Translations under genes and position numbers: made by a program
The notes under the pieces: generated by a model
Seen by the model: the letters and a program-made list of their open reading frames with translations, nothing else
Database searches by the model: none
Told to the model about the DNA's origin: nothing
Origin: Microvirga terrae
GTDB taxonomy: Bacteria > Pseudomonadota > Alphaproteobacteria > Rhizobiales > Beijerinckiaceae
Assembly: GCF_013307435.2 (NCBI RefSeq)
Contig: NZ_CP102845.1
Location: 1,674,001 to 1,738,000, forward strand
Direction of reading: 5' to 3'
DNA length: 64,000 nucleotides
In this document: positions 18,534-31,747 of the stretch, one piece after another
How the letters are laid out: the number at the start of each line of letters is the position of its first letter
Position numbering within the stretch: the first letter of the stretch is position 1

Positions 18534-19535
18534 TCAGTCGACCTTGGCGCCCGAGGCTTTCACGACCTTGGCCCATTTCTCGTGCTCGGTCCTCACATAG
18601 GCCATGAGCTCGTCCGGGCTCATCGTCCGGATCTCGCCGCCGAGATCCGCGAAGCGCTTCTGAAGCTCGGGGGTCTCGAGAGCCTTGCGCACCTCCTGAT
18701 TCAGCCTGGATGTGATCTCGGGCGGCGTGCCCTTCGGGGCGAACAGGGCGAACCAGCTCGAGGCCTCGAAGCCGGGCAGGCCCGCCTCGGCCAGGGTCGG
18801 CTTGTCCGGGATGGCTGGAGACCGCTTCGACGAGGTGACCGCCAGCGCCCGCAGGTTGCCGCCGCGGACCTGCTCGATGGACGAGGGCAGGTTGTCGAAC
18901 ATCACATCCACCTGGCCGCCGATCAGGTCGTTCACCGCCGGGCCGCTGCCGCGATAGGGAACGTGGGGCATCTCGACCCCGGTCATCTGCTTGAAGAGCT
19001 CGCCCGACAGATGGATCGAGGTGCCGTTGCCCGAGGACGCCATGGTCAGCTTGCGCGGCGCCGCCTTGGCCTCGGCGATGAATTCCTGGACATTTGTCGC
19101 CTTCACGGTCTTGGGGCTGACCACCATCAGGTTCGGCACGCCGGCCACGTAGGCGACGGGTGCGAAATCGTTGAGCGCATCGTAGGGCATCTTGGCGTAG
19201 AGGCTCGGATTGATGGCGTGGGTGCCCACCGTTCCCATCACGAGGGTGTAGCCGTCGGGATCGGCCTTGGCGACCGCATCGGTCCCGATGTTTCCGCCGG
19301 CGCCGCCCCGGTTTTCGATGACGAATTGTTGCCCCAGGGATTGGGACAGCTTTTCACCCACGAGCCGGGCGAAGATGTCCGTCGTGCCGCCGGGCGTGAA
19401 CGGCACGATCAGACGCACGGGCCGGGACGGATAGGCGGCCGGCTGGGCGAGCACGGCGCCGGAAGCCAGACAGACTGAGGCACTCAGAGCAAGGCCGAGC
19501 AGGGCCCGGCGCGTGGGGCTGGAGAGGATTGGCAT
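18534..19535 (-). CDS. Tripartite tricarboxylate transporter (TctC/Bug) substrate-binding protein
   Basis: About 333-aa periplasmic binding protein. Signal peptide LLGLALSASVCLASGAVLAQ is followed by the Bug-family start YPSRPVRLIVPFTPGGTTDI, the phosphate-type loop ENRGGAGGNIG, and GTVGTHAINPSLY, VPYRGSGPAVNDLIGGQVD. Known family members bind carboxylates such as citrate, nicotinate or aromatic acids. No TctA or TctB membrane subunit is nearby, so it is an orphan receptor. The start ATG at 19535 has GGGAG upstream. It follows the FCD-type regulator on the same strand by 124 nt, so it may be controlled by it. Confidence 0.9.
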   Translation of the reverse strand: MPILSSPTRRALLGLALSASVCLASGAVLAQPAAYPSRPVRLIVPFTPGGTTDIFARLVGEKLSQSLGQQFVIENRGGAGGNIGTDAVAKADPDGYTLVMGTVGTHAINPSLYAKMPYDALNDFAPVAYVAGVPNLMVVSPKTVKATNVQEFIAEAKAAPRKLTMASSGNGTSIHLSGELFKQMTGVEMPHVPYRGSGPAVNDLIGGQVDVMFDNLPSSIEQVRGGNLRALAVTSSKRSPAIPDKPTLAEAGLPGFEASSWFALFAPKGTPPEITSRLNQEVRKALETPELQKRFADLGGEIRTMSPDELMAYVRTEHEKWAKVVKASGAKVD

Positions 19536-19659
19536 TGCGGCTCCCTGGACGATCGATGTCGTTGGCCGCGCCGACGTGCCGGAGCGGCAACCATCATGAG
19601 AGCGCAAGGTCCCGAGAGAGGCAACGGCTTTCGCGCCGCCTCGCGATGGCGCCGAGGGC

Positions 19660-20340
19660 TCAGGAGCTGAAGAGTTCCGGGTTCTCCGCCTCGACCCGGG
19701 GCAGGGCGCGAAGGATCTCGGTAAGATGCCGGCGCATAGCCTCGGCCGCGGCATCCTCATCGCGGCTGTCGATGGCCGTCATGATGGCGCGGTGCTGGTC
19801 GATCAGGGGCAGCATGGCCTCCGGGCTCGGCAGCGTCAGCTGGCACACCCGGTCCATATGGGCCTTGATGTCCTGAACAGCCTCCCAGGCCAGCGGGCAG
19901 CCGGCGCCCTCAGCCAGGGCGATGTGGAACAGCTCGTCGTAGCGCTGGAAGGCATCGTGGTCGTTCCGCCGGGCCGCCTGCTCCTGCATTTCGAGAAGAT
20001 TCTCGATCCGCTCGCGGCTCTGCGGGTCGAAGGACGAGCAGGCGCGGCGCACGACCGCCGTCTCAATCGCCTCCCGGACGAACCGGGCCTCCATCATCTT
20101 GCGCACCGAGATCTTTACGACCGTAGTGCCGCGCTGCGGCTGGATCTCCACCAGCCGGGTCCGCGCCAGGCCAATCAGCGCCTCCCGCACCGGCTGGCGC
20201 GACACCCCGTGCCGCTCCGCGATGTCCTGCTCGGAGAGGCGGCTTCCGGGGGGAAGCTCCAGGGCGATGATCAGGCGGCGCAACTCGCTCTCGATGCGCT
20301 GGGCGGCTGAGCCCTGGCCGACAGGAAAAGGCGTGTTCAC
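19660..20340 (-). CDS. GntR-family (FCD subfamily) transcriptional regulator
   Basis: 226-aa regulator. The N-terminal winged helix-turn-helix (about residues 15-75) is typical GntR (LIIALELPPGSRLSEQDIAE, GVSRQPVREALIGL). The C-terminal FCD effector domain (about 90-215) shows the metal/ligand pattern (RYDELFHIALAEGAG, DQHRAIMTAIDSRDEDAA). FCD regulators commonly sense hexuronates, gluconate or other carboxylic acids. It starts at GTG 20340 and is divergent from the TRAP-kdu operon across a 190-nt gap, so it most likely controls that operon (inference); the orphan TctC gene downstream may also belong to its regulon. Confidence 0.9.
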   Translation of the reverse strand: MNTPFPVGQGSAAQRIESELRRLIIALELPPGSRLSEQDIAERHGVSRQPVREALIGLARTRLVEIQPQRGTTVVKISVRKMMEARFVREAIETAVVRRACSSFDPQSRERIENLLEMQEQAARRNDHDAFQRYDELFHIALAEGAGCPLAWEAVQDIKAHMDRVCQLTLPSPEAMLPLIDQHRAIMTAIDSRDEDAAAEAMRRHLTEILRALPRVEAENPELFSS

Positions 20341-20530
20341 GGCACTCTCATTCTTTTGGCGGGTTGCGTAACATATAAGTGCATACTACCATACAATCGT
20401 CGACCAGGTAAGCCGCGGCAAGCAGCGACTGGTCCCGTTCCGATGGGTGCCATGGCCCGGGGGCGCAGGACAAGCCGGCCGAAGGCTTGGTTCGAACCAA
20501 TAAAGCATACGAGGAAGCCTAAGGAGGAAG
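20341..20530. promoter_or_regulatory. Divergent regulatory region: FCD regulator / TRAP-kdu operon
   Basis: 190-nt gap between divergently transcribed genes. An A/T-rich core at 20370-20400 contains a CATAC direct repeat (CATACTACCATAC, 20382-20394) and a plausible -10 hexamer TACAAT (20392-20397). The site is a candidate binding position for the adjacent GntR/FCD regulator, but I see no clean palindrome, so the operator assignment is inferred from location. Confidence 0.4.
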
Positions 20531-21514
20531 ATGATGTTCACCAGGAGAACTCTCGCTGCGACCGCCCTTGGCGTGTGGGCGGCATTCATGAGCGGCGCGG
20601 CCGGCGCCCAGACGACCCTTCGCTCGGCCGACATCCACCCGGACGGATATCCCACAGTCGAAGCTGTCAAATATTTCGGCTCCCTGCTCGAGAAGAAGAC
20701 CAACGGCCGGTACAAGGTGCAGGTGTTCCACTCCGCGCAGCTGGGCCAGGAGAAGGATACGATCGAGCAGACCCGCTTCGGTGTGATCGACCTGAACCGG
20801 ATCAACATGGGTCCGTTCAACAACCTCATTCCCGAGACGCTGGTCCCGTCGCTGCCCTTCATCTTCCGGTCGGTCGACCATATGCGCAAGACCATGGACG
20901 GTCCCGTAGGCGATCAGATCCTAAAGGCCTTCGAGCCCCATGGGCTGGTGGCGCTGGCCTTCTATGATTCGGGCGCCCGGTCGTTCTACAATTCCAAGCG
21001 CGTCATCAACACGCCGGCCGATCTCAAGGGCATGAAGGTGCGCGTGATCCAGTCGGATCTCTTCCTCGACATGGTGAACGCGCTCGGTGCGAACGCGACT
21101 CCGATGCCTCCAGGCGAGGTCTATTCGGCGCTCCAGACCGGCGTCGTGGACGGAGCCGAGAACAACTGGCCGAGCTACGATTCCTTCCGTCACTTCGAGG
21201 TGGCGAAGTTCTACTCGCTCACCGAGCATTCCATGTCGCCGGAGGTGCTGGTGATGTCGAAGAAGAGCTTCGACAAGCTCTCGCCGGACGACCAGAAGGC
21301 GGTGCGCGAGACGGCGAAGGAATCCGTCGTGAAGATGCGCGAGCTCTGGGAAGCACGCGAGAAGGAGGCCGAGAAGAAGATCCGGGCGAGCGGCAGCCAG
21401 ATCAACAACGTCGACAAGCAGCCCTTCATCGACGCCATGAAGCCCGTCTATGAGAAATACGCCAAGGACGCGAAGGTGAAGGAGCTCGTCTCCCGCATCC
21501 AGGCGATGAACTGA
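20531..21514 (+). CDS. dctP: TRAP transporter solute-binding protein (DctP family)
   Basis: 327-aa periplasmic receptor. Signal peptide LAATALGVWAAFMSGAAGAQ; TRAP signature segments are visible (KYFGSLLEKKTNGRYKVQVF, SAQLGQEKDTIEQTRFGVID, FYNSKRVINTPADLKGMKVR with the conserved substrate-carboxylate-binding Arg, and EVYSALQTGVVDGAENNWP). The binding Arg means the ligand is an organic acid. AAGGAGGAAG precedes tandem ATGs at 20531 and 20534; spacing favours the second. As first gene of the TRAP-kdu operon, it probably binds unsaturated or other uronates (inference). Confidence 0.93.
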   Translation: MMFTRRTLAATALGVWAAFMSGAAGAQTTLRSADIHPDGYPTVEAVKYFGSLLEKKTNGRYKVQVFHSAQLGQEKDTIEQTRFGVIDLNRINMGPFNNLIPETLVPSLPFIFRSVDHMRKTMDGPVGDQILKAFEPHGLVALAFYDSGARSFYNSKRVINTPADLKGMKVRVIQSDLFLDMVNALGANATPMPPGEVYSALQTGVVDGAENNWPSYDSFRHFEVAKFYSLTEHSMSPEVLVMSKKSFDKLSPDDQKAVRETAKESVVKMRELWEAREKEAEKKIRASGSQINNVDKQPFIDAMKPVYEKYAKDAKVKELVSRIQAMN

Positions 21515-21550
21515 GCGGACCTGCACGTCCGCTCCCTCGGACCGGCTGGC

Positions 21551-21660
21551 GCAGCGTGCGGAAAAGTGGATCCGGTTTTCCGCATAGAACGATGTGCCAG
21601 CCAAGAATGAGCATCGGTTGGATCCCGAAAGTGCAAGTCCACTCTTGGGTCCGATGCTCA
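21551..21660. repeat. Compound palindromic intergenic element between dctP and dctQ
   Basis: Two hairpins fill the 182-nt gap between the receptor and the small permease gene. The first has 8-bp arms GCGGAAAA/TTTTCCGC (21558-21583, 10-nt loop). The second has 9-bp arms GAGCATCGG/CCGATGCTC (21609-21617 and 21651-21659), with further internal pairing. The composition and form resemble the short dispersed palindromic repeats common between genes in Hyphomicrobiales; I see no second copy in this window. It may adjust the ratio of receptor to permease by stabilising the dctP transcript end. Confidence 0.6.
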
Positions 21661-21696
21661 AGCCGGTCCGTCCCTGTCCCCTGGAGATCTTTACCG

Positions 21697-22236
21697 ATGC
21701 GCGCTGAACTTGCCGCGCTGTCCCGCGTCCTCGCCGTCGTCAATCGGGCGGCGCTCTGGATATCCGGGATCGGCCTCATCCTCATGACCGCCTTCGTCGC
21801 CTGGCAGGTGTTCGGACGTTACGTGCTGAACGAATCGCCGAGCTGGACGGAGCCCGCCTCCCTGCTCCTCATGAGCTGGTTCATCCTGCTCGGCTCCGCG
21901 GTGGGCGTGCGCGAGGGCAACCATCTCGGCTTCGAGATCGCGCTGCACTATGCCCCCCATGGCCTGCGCCAGATCATGCTCGCCGTCACCGAAGTGCTGG
22001 TGATGTTCTTCGGCGGCGCCATGGCGTGGTACGGCACGATGCTGGCGGTCGAGACCTGGTCGGCGCTGATGCCGGGCCTGCCGATCCCGCAGGGGTTCGA
22101 TTACGTCCCTCTCGCCGTAGGCGGCGTTCTGATCGCGCTCTTTTCCCTGGAAAAGCTCGTGCGCCTGCTTCTCGTCGGCGAGGATGTCCCGATGGTGCGC
22201 GTGGACGAGCCGCATCTCGTTGCCGTGAAGGATTGA
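21697..22236 (+). CDS. dctQ: TRAP transporter small permease (DctQ family)
   Basis: About 179-aa inner-membrane protein with four helices (AALWISGIGLILMTAFVAWQ, ASLLLMSWFILLGSAVGV, QIMLAVTEVLVMFFGGAMAW, FDYVPLAVGGVLIALFSL). The WQVFGRYVLNESPSWTEP segment and GVREGNHLGFE are DctQ hallmarks. The ATG at 21697 with GGAG upstream gives the usual family length; a longer frame back to 21556 runs through the palindromic repeat and is rejected. It is 4 nt from the large permease. Confidence 0.92.
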   Translation: MRAELAALSRVLAVVNRAALWISGIGLILMTAFVAWQVFGRYVLNESPSWTEPASLLLMSWFILLGSAVGVREGNHLGFEIALHYAPHGLRQIMLAVTEVLVMFFGGAMAWYGTMLAVETWSALMPGLPIPQGFDYVPLAVGGVLIALFSLEKLVRLLLVGEDVPMVRVDEPHLVAVKD

Positions 22237-22240
22237 AGTC

Positions 22241-23521
22241 ATGGAGATCTGGGTTCTCTTCGGCGTCTTCACGCTCCTGCTCGTCATCGGAACGCCGGTC
22301 GCGTTCTGCCTCGGCATCGCGTCGCTGGCTACCGTGCTCTACATGCAGCTGCCGCCGGTCGTGGTGTTCCAGCAGCTCAATTCCGGCATGAACGCCTTCG
22401 CCATGATGGCGATCCCGTTCTTCATCTATGCGGGGGATCTGATGATGCGCGGCGGCATCGCGGATCGCCTGATCCGTCTGGCAGCCGGCTTCGTCGGCCA
22501 CCTGCGGGGCGGTCTCGGGCAGGTGAACGTGGTGGCCTCGACCCTGTTCGGCGGCATCTCGGGCTCCGCCATCGCGGATGCCTCCGCCATCGGCGGCATC
22601 ATGATCCCGCAGATGGAAAAGCGCGGTTACGCGAAGGATTACAGCGTCAACGTGACGGTGAACTCCGCCATCATCGCGCTGCTCATCCCGCCGTCGCACA
22701 ACATGATCATCTATTCGATCGCGGCCGGGGGAACGATCTCGGTGGCGGATCTGTTCACGGCGGGTGTCCTGCCGGGTCTTCTTCTGGCCGCCGCCCTGAT
22801 GATCACCGCCTATGTGGTGGCCGTCCGCCGCGGCTATCCGGCCGATCCGTTCCCCGGCTTCCGGATGCTGGCCTATTTCCTGGTCTCCGCCGTGCCGGGT
22901 ATCCTGCTGATCTTCATCATCTTCGGAGGCGTCCGCTCTGGCGTCTTCACGGCGGCGGAGAGTTCGTGCATCGCTGTCGTCTATGCGCTGCTCGTCACGC
23001 TCTTTGTCTACCGCGAGATGAACTGGGAGAGCTTCGTCGAGGCGACGCTCGGGGCCGTGCGCACCACCGCCATGGTGCTGCTCGTCATCGGGACGGCGAG
23101 CGCCTTCGGCTGGCTCATGGCCTTCCTGCAGGTGCCGCAGGCGACGATCGAGCTGATGCGGACCGTGTCCGACAATCCGATCGTCGTGCTCCTGCTCATC
23201 AACGTGATCCTGCTGGTGCTCGGCACCTTCATGGACATGGCCCCGATGATCATCATCTGCACGCCGATCTTCCTTCCCGTGATCAAGGCCTTCGGCATCG
23301 ATCCGGTGCATTTCGGCGTGATCCTGATCCTCAATGCCGGCATCGGTCTCAATACGCCGCCGGTGGGCTCGGTGCTCTTCGTCGGTTGCGCGGTCGGCAA
23401 GATCACCATCGGCGAGGCCATGAAGACGATCTGGCCCTTCCTGGGCGCGAGCGTCTTCGTCCTGCTGCTCGTCACCTACATTCCGGGCCTGTCGCTCTGG
23501 CTCCCGGCCCTGTTCCGCTGA
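22241..23521 (+). CDS. dctM: TRAP transporter large permease (DctM family)
   Basis: 426-aa inner-membrane subunit with about twelve helices. DctM signatures are seen: NAFAMMAIPFFIYAGDLMMR, LFGGISGSAIADASAIGGIM, NSAIIALLIPPSHNMIIYSI, GTFMDMAPMIIICTPIFLPV and NAGIGLNTPPVGSVLFVGCA. With DctP and DctQ it forms a sodium-driven secondary importer. The start at 22241 lies 4 nt after the dctQ stop; KduI follows after 23 nt, so transport and catabolism are one operon. Confidence 0.94.
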   Translation: MEIWVLFGVFTLLLVIGTPVAFCLGIASLATVLYMQLPPVVVFQQLNSGMNAFAMMAIPFFIYAGDLMMRGGIADRLIRLAAGFVGHLRGGLGQVNVVASTLFGGISGSAIADASAIGGIMIPQMEKRGYAKDYSVNVTVNSAIIALLIPPSHNMIIYSIAAGGTISVADLFTAGVLPGLLLAAALMITAYVVAVRRGYPADPFPGFRMLAYFLVSAVPGILLIFIIFGGVRSGVFTAAESSCIAVVYALLVTLFVYREMNWESFVEATLGAVRTTAMVLLVIGTASAFGWLMAFLQVPQATIELMRTVSDNPIVVLLLINVILLVLGTFMDMAPMIIICTPIFLPVIKAFGIDPVHFGVILILNAGIGLNTPPVGSVLFVGCAVGKITIGEAMKTIWPFLGASVFVLLLVTYIPGLSLWLPALFR

Positions 23522-23544
23522 TCCCACGTATTCACGAGGTAACG

Positions 23545-24381
23545 ATGACCATCGAAATTCGGCAGGTATGCCACCCCGAGGCCGTGCGCCATTTCAGCTC
23601 GGCCGAGCTGCGCCGCCATTTCCTGATCGAGACGCTGTTCGTTCCCGGCGCGGTGAAACTGACCTACAGTCATATCGACCGGCTCGTGGTCGGTGGTGCG
23701 ACCCCCACCGCCGGGGCGATCCGGCTGGAATCGCACAAGCAGATCGGCTCGCCGAACTTCCTGGACCGGCGTGAGCTCGGAATCGTCAACCTCGGCGGCG
23801 CGGGGCGCGTTCATACCGATGGAGAGATTCACGATCTTGCTCCGCGCGATGCGCTCTATGTCGCCATGGGCACGAAGGATGTCGTCTTCGAGAGCCTCGA
23901 CGAGGCTACGCCAGCGAAGTTCTACCTCGTCAGCACGCCCGCCCATGCGCGCTTCGAGACGGTGAAGATCGGCCTCGACCGGGCCCGCCGGGTCGATCTG
24001 GGCGATGCCGCGAACGGCAATGTCCGGACGATCTTCCAGATGATCCACCCGGAGGTGTGCCGCTCGGCCCAACTCGTCCTCGGCATGACCCAGCTGAAGC
24101 CCGGCAGCATGTGGAACACCATGCCGGCGCATCTGCACGACCGCCGCTCGGAGGTTTATGTCTATTTCGACATGCAGCCCGACACGCGCGTGTTCCACTT
24201 CATGGGCGAGCCCGACGAGACGAAGCATCTCGTGGTCGCCAACGAGCAGGCGATCCTGTCTCCCGGCTGGTCGATCCATTCCGGCGTCGGCACCAGCAAC
24301 TACACCTTCGTGTGGGCCATGGGCGGCGACAACCAGGACTTCACCGATATGGATATGGTGCCCATGGAGTCGCTGCGGTGA
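23545..24381 (+). CDS. kduI: 5-dehydro-4-deoxy-D-glucuronate isomerase
   Basis: 278-aa cytoplasmic cupin enzyme, normal KduI length. It converts 5-keto-4-deoxyuronate (from unsaturated uronates) to 3-deoxy-D-glycero-2,5-hexodiulosonate. Family sequence blocks are clear: HPEAVRHFSSAELRRHFLIE, SHIDRLVVGGATPT, REGIVNLGG-type GIVNLGGAGRVHTDG, and the metal-site segment MPAHLHDRRSEVYVYFDM with two His and a Glu. GAGGT precedes the ATG. It overlaps kduD by 4 nt. Confidence 0.95.
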   Translation: MTIEIRQVCHPEAVRHFSSAELRRHFLIETLFVPGAVKLTYSHIDRLVVGGATPTAGAIRLESHKQIGSPNFLDRRELGIVNLGGAGRVHTDGEIHDLAPRDALYVAMGTKDVVFESLDEATPAKFYLVSTPAHARFETVKIGLDRARRVDLGDAANGNVRTIFQMIHPEVCRSAQLVLGMTQLKPGSMWNTMPAHLHDRRSEVYVYFDMQPDTRVFHFMGEPDETKHLVVANEQAILSPGWSIHSGVGTSNYTFVWAMGGDNQDFTDMDMVPMESLR

Positions 24382-25136
24382 CGGCCTCGTTCGATCTGAC
24401 CGGCAAGACGGCGATCGTGACCGGGGCCAATACCGGCCTGGGCCAGGCCATTGCCGTTGCCCTGGCGCAGGCCGGCGCCTCCCTCGTGGCCGTCGGCCGC
24501 TCCGCCATGGACGAGACCGAGCGCCTGTGCCGCGAGGCCGGCGCGGGCTTCCATGCCGTCCAGGCGGACCTGTCGAGCCTGGAGCCCATCGAACGGATCG
24601 TCGCCGAAGCGGTCTCGGTGACCGGACGGATCGACGTCCTCGTCAACAATGCCGGCATCATCCGCCGGGCGGATGCCATCGGGTTCACGGAGAAGGACTG
24701 GGATGATGTGATGAACGTCAATCTCAAATCGACCTTCTTCCTGTCGCAGGCGGTCGCCCGAACCATGCTGGCGGATGGGCACGGCGGCAAGATCATCAAC
24801 ATCGCGTCGCTGCTGTCATTCCAGGGCGGCATCCGCATCCCGTCCTATACGGCGAGCAAGAGCGGTCTGGCCGGACTCACGCGGCTCCTCGCCTGCGAAT
24901 GGGCCGCGAAGGGCATCAACGTGAATGCCATCGCGCCGGGCTATTTCGTCACCAACAACACCGAGGCGCTCCGCGGCGATCCGAAGCGAAGCGCCGACAT
25001 TCTCGCGCGGATCCCGGCCGGACGGTGGGGGGATCCGACGGACCTCGCCGGCGCCGCTGTCTTCCTGGCATCGCCCGCGGCAAACTACGTCCACGGCATC
25101 GTCCTGCCGGTGGACGGCGGCTGGCTGGCACGCTGA
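24378..25136 (+). CDS. kduD: 2-dehydro-3-deoxy-D-gluconate 5-dehydrogenase
   Basis: 252-aa short-chain dehydrogenase. The NAD motif is TGANTGLGQAIAVAL, the active site is NNAGI, Ser in NIASLLSFQGG, and YTASKSG. RIPSYTASKSGLAGLTRLLA and GYFVTNNTEALRGD are typical of KduD. It reduces the KduI product to 2-keto-3-deoxygluconate. The GTG start at 24378 overlaps the kduI stop (GTGA). KdgK and KdgA for the next steps are not in the window. Confidence 0.93.
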   Translation: MTASFDLTGKTAIVTGANTGLGQAIAVALAQAGASLVAVGRSAMDETERLCREAGAGFHAVQADLSSLEPIERIVAEAVSVTGRIDVLVNNAGIIRRADAIGFTEKDWDDVMNVNLKSTFFLSQAVARTMLADGHGGKIINIASLLSFQGGIRIPSYTASKSGLAGLTRLLACEWAAKGINVNAIAPGYFVTNNTEALRGDPKRSADILARIPAGRWGDPTDLAGAAVFLASPAANYVHGIVLPVDGGWLAR

Positions 25137-25153
25137 CCCATTCTGGAGGAACC

Positions 25154-25492
25154 ATGAACCGTATCAACGAACCTTTCGCCTTCGACAGCACCATCGACTG
25201 GGAGCCCGCAGGCGAAGGCATCCGCCGCAAGGTCCTCACGTACAATGCGGAGGTCATGATGGTGCGCGTGGCCTTCCAGGCCGGGGCCGTGGGCACGCCC
25301 CACTCGCATCCGCACATCCAGTGCAGCCTCGTCGAGGCGGGCGTCTTCGACGTGACCATCGCGGGCCGGACCGAGCGGCTGAAGCAGGGCGACAGCTTCC
25401 TCGTGCCGCCGAACGCGATCCACGGGGCGGTGTCCATCGAGGCCGGCGTGCTGCTCGACGTCTTCACCCCTATGCGCGAGGATTTTGTCTAG
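25154..25492 (+). CDS. kdgF: KdgF-like cupin (unsaturated uronate ring-opening)
   Basis: 112-aa single-domain cupin. Metal-binding cupin motifs are visible: GTPHSHPHIQCSLVEAG (His, His, then Gln) and PPNAIHGAVSIEAG. Known KdgF proteins convert 4,5-unsaturated galacturonate or mannuronate monomers to the linear 5-keto form, the KduI substrate. Its place last in the TRAP-kduI-kduD operon, 17 nt after kduD, supports the assignment. A terminator follows. Confidence 0.88.
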   Translation: MNRINEPFAFDSTIDWEPAGEGIRRKVLTYNAEVMMVRVAFQAGAVGTPHSHPHIQCSLVEAGVFDVTIAGRTERLKQGDSFLVPPNAIHGAVSIEAGVLLDVFTPMREDFV

Positions 25493-25526
25493 CCGGCCCC
25501 GAAGCCTGCGCTTCCTGGTCACGTCT

Positions 25527-25554
25527 CAAGCCGCAACAAACATGTTGCGGCTTG
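25527..25554 (+). terminator. Rho-independent terminator of the TRAP-kdu operon
   Basis: Perfect 11-bp inverted repeat (CAAGCCGCAAC / GTTGCGGCTTG) with a 6-nt loop, starting 35 nt after the kdgF stop and running into TTTTGCTTTG. This is the best intrinsic terminator in the window. Confidence 0.88.
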
Positions 25555-25765
25555 TTTTGCTTTGGGCTCTATGCAAGGCCCGAAATCATTAACTGCCGCA
25601 GCGTCAATCTAGGCGTAGAGGCCAGAAAACATGCCGAGACGTTCAGGTCGGGGCGTGATGATGCCGATTGGCCCGGACGACGGTGACGTCTCCCGGATCC
25701 ACAAGTTCGCCCTATCCTAATACAACATTACGATTAACCGAACTGGCACAAAATTGTCTCGGGGC
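25555..25765. other. Intergenic region before the poly-HAMP kinase
   Basis: Non-coding, with an A/T-rich patch around 25715-25755. I see no supported small gene; the only short open frame lacks a ribosome site and codon bias. The part from 25766 holds a probable promoter, listed separately. Confidence 0.5.
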
Positions 25766-25790
25766 GGAACTCTCGCGCTTGAAAAGCGTT
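25766..25790 (+). promoter_or_regulatory. EcfG-type (general stress) promoter candidate
   Basis: GGAAC at 25766-25770 and CGTT at 25787-25790, separated by 16 nt, match the consensus recognised by EcfG, the alphaproteobacterial general-stress sigma factor. It lies about 107 nt upstream of the poly-HAMP kinase ATG in the right orientation. Confidence 0.6.
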
Positions 25791-25897
25791 AAACGGGGTC
25801 GAATTCCATCCGAAGACGAACACAATAGCTTTGGGACGTCGGCACATGGGGATCCAGGTTGAGGGTTTGAGCCTGGAACAGCGTAACGGGGGGCCTT

Positions 25898-31743
<5,846 letters not shown>

Positions 31744-31747
<4 letters not shown>

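Noticed and set aside
21986..23527. 513-codon minus-strand open frame opposite dctM
   Set aside because: Extremely charged (Asp/Glu/Arg/His) composition typical of antisense to membrane proteins.
25668..25862. 64-codon frame upstream of the poly-HAMP kinase
   Set aside because: Overlaps the EcfG-type promoter and lacks a ribosome site.
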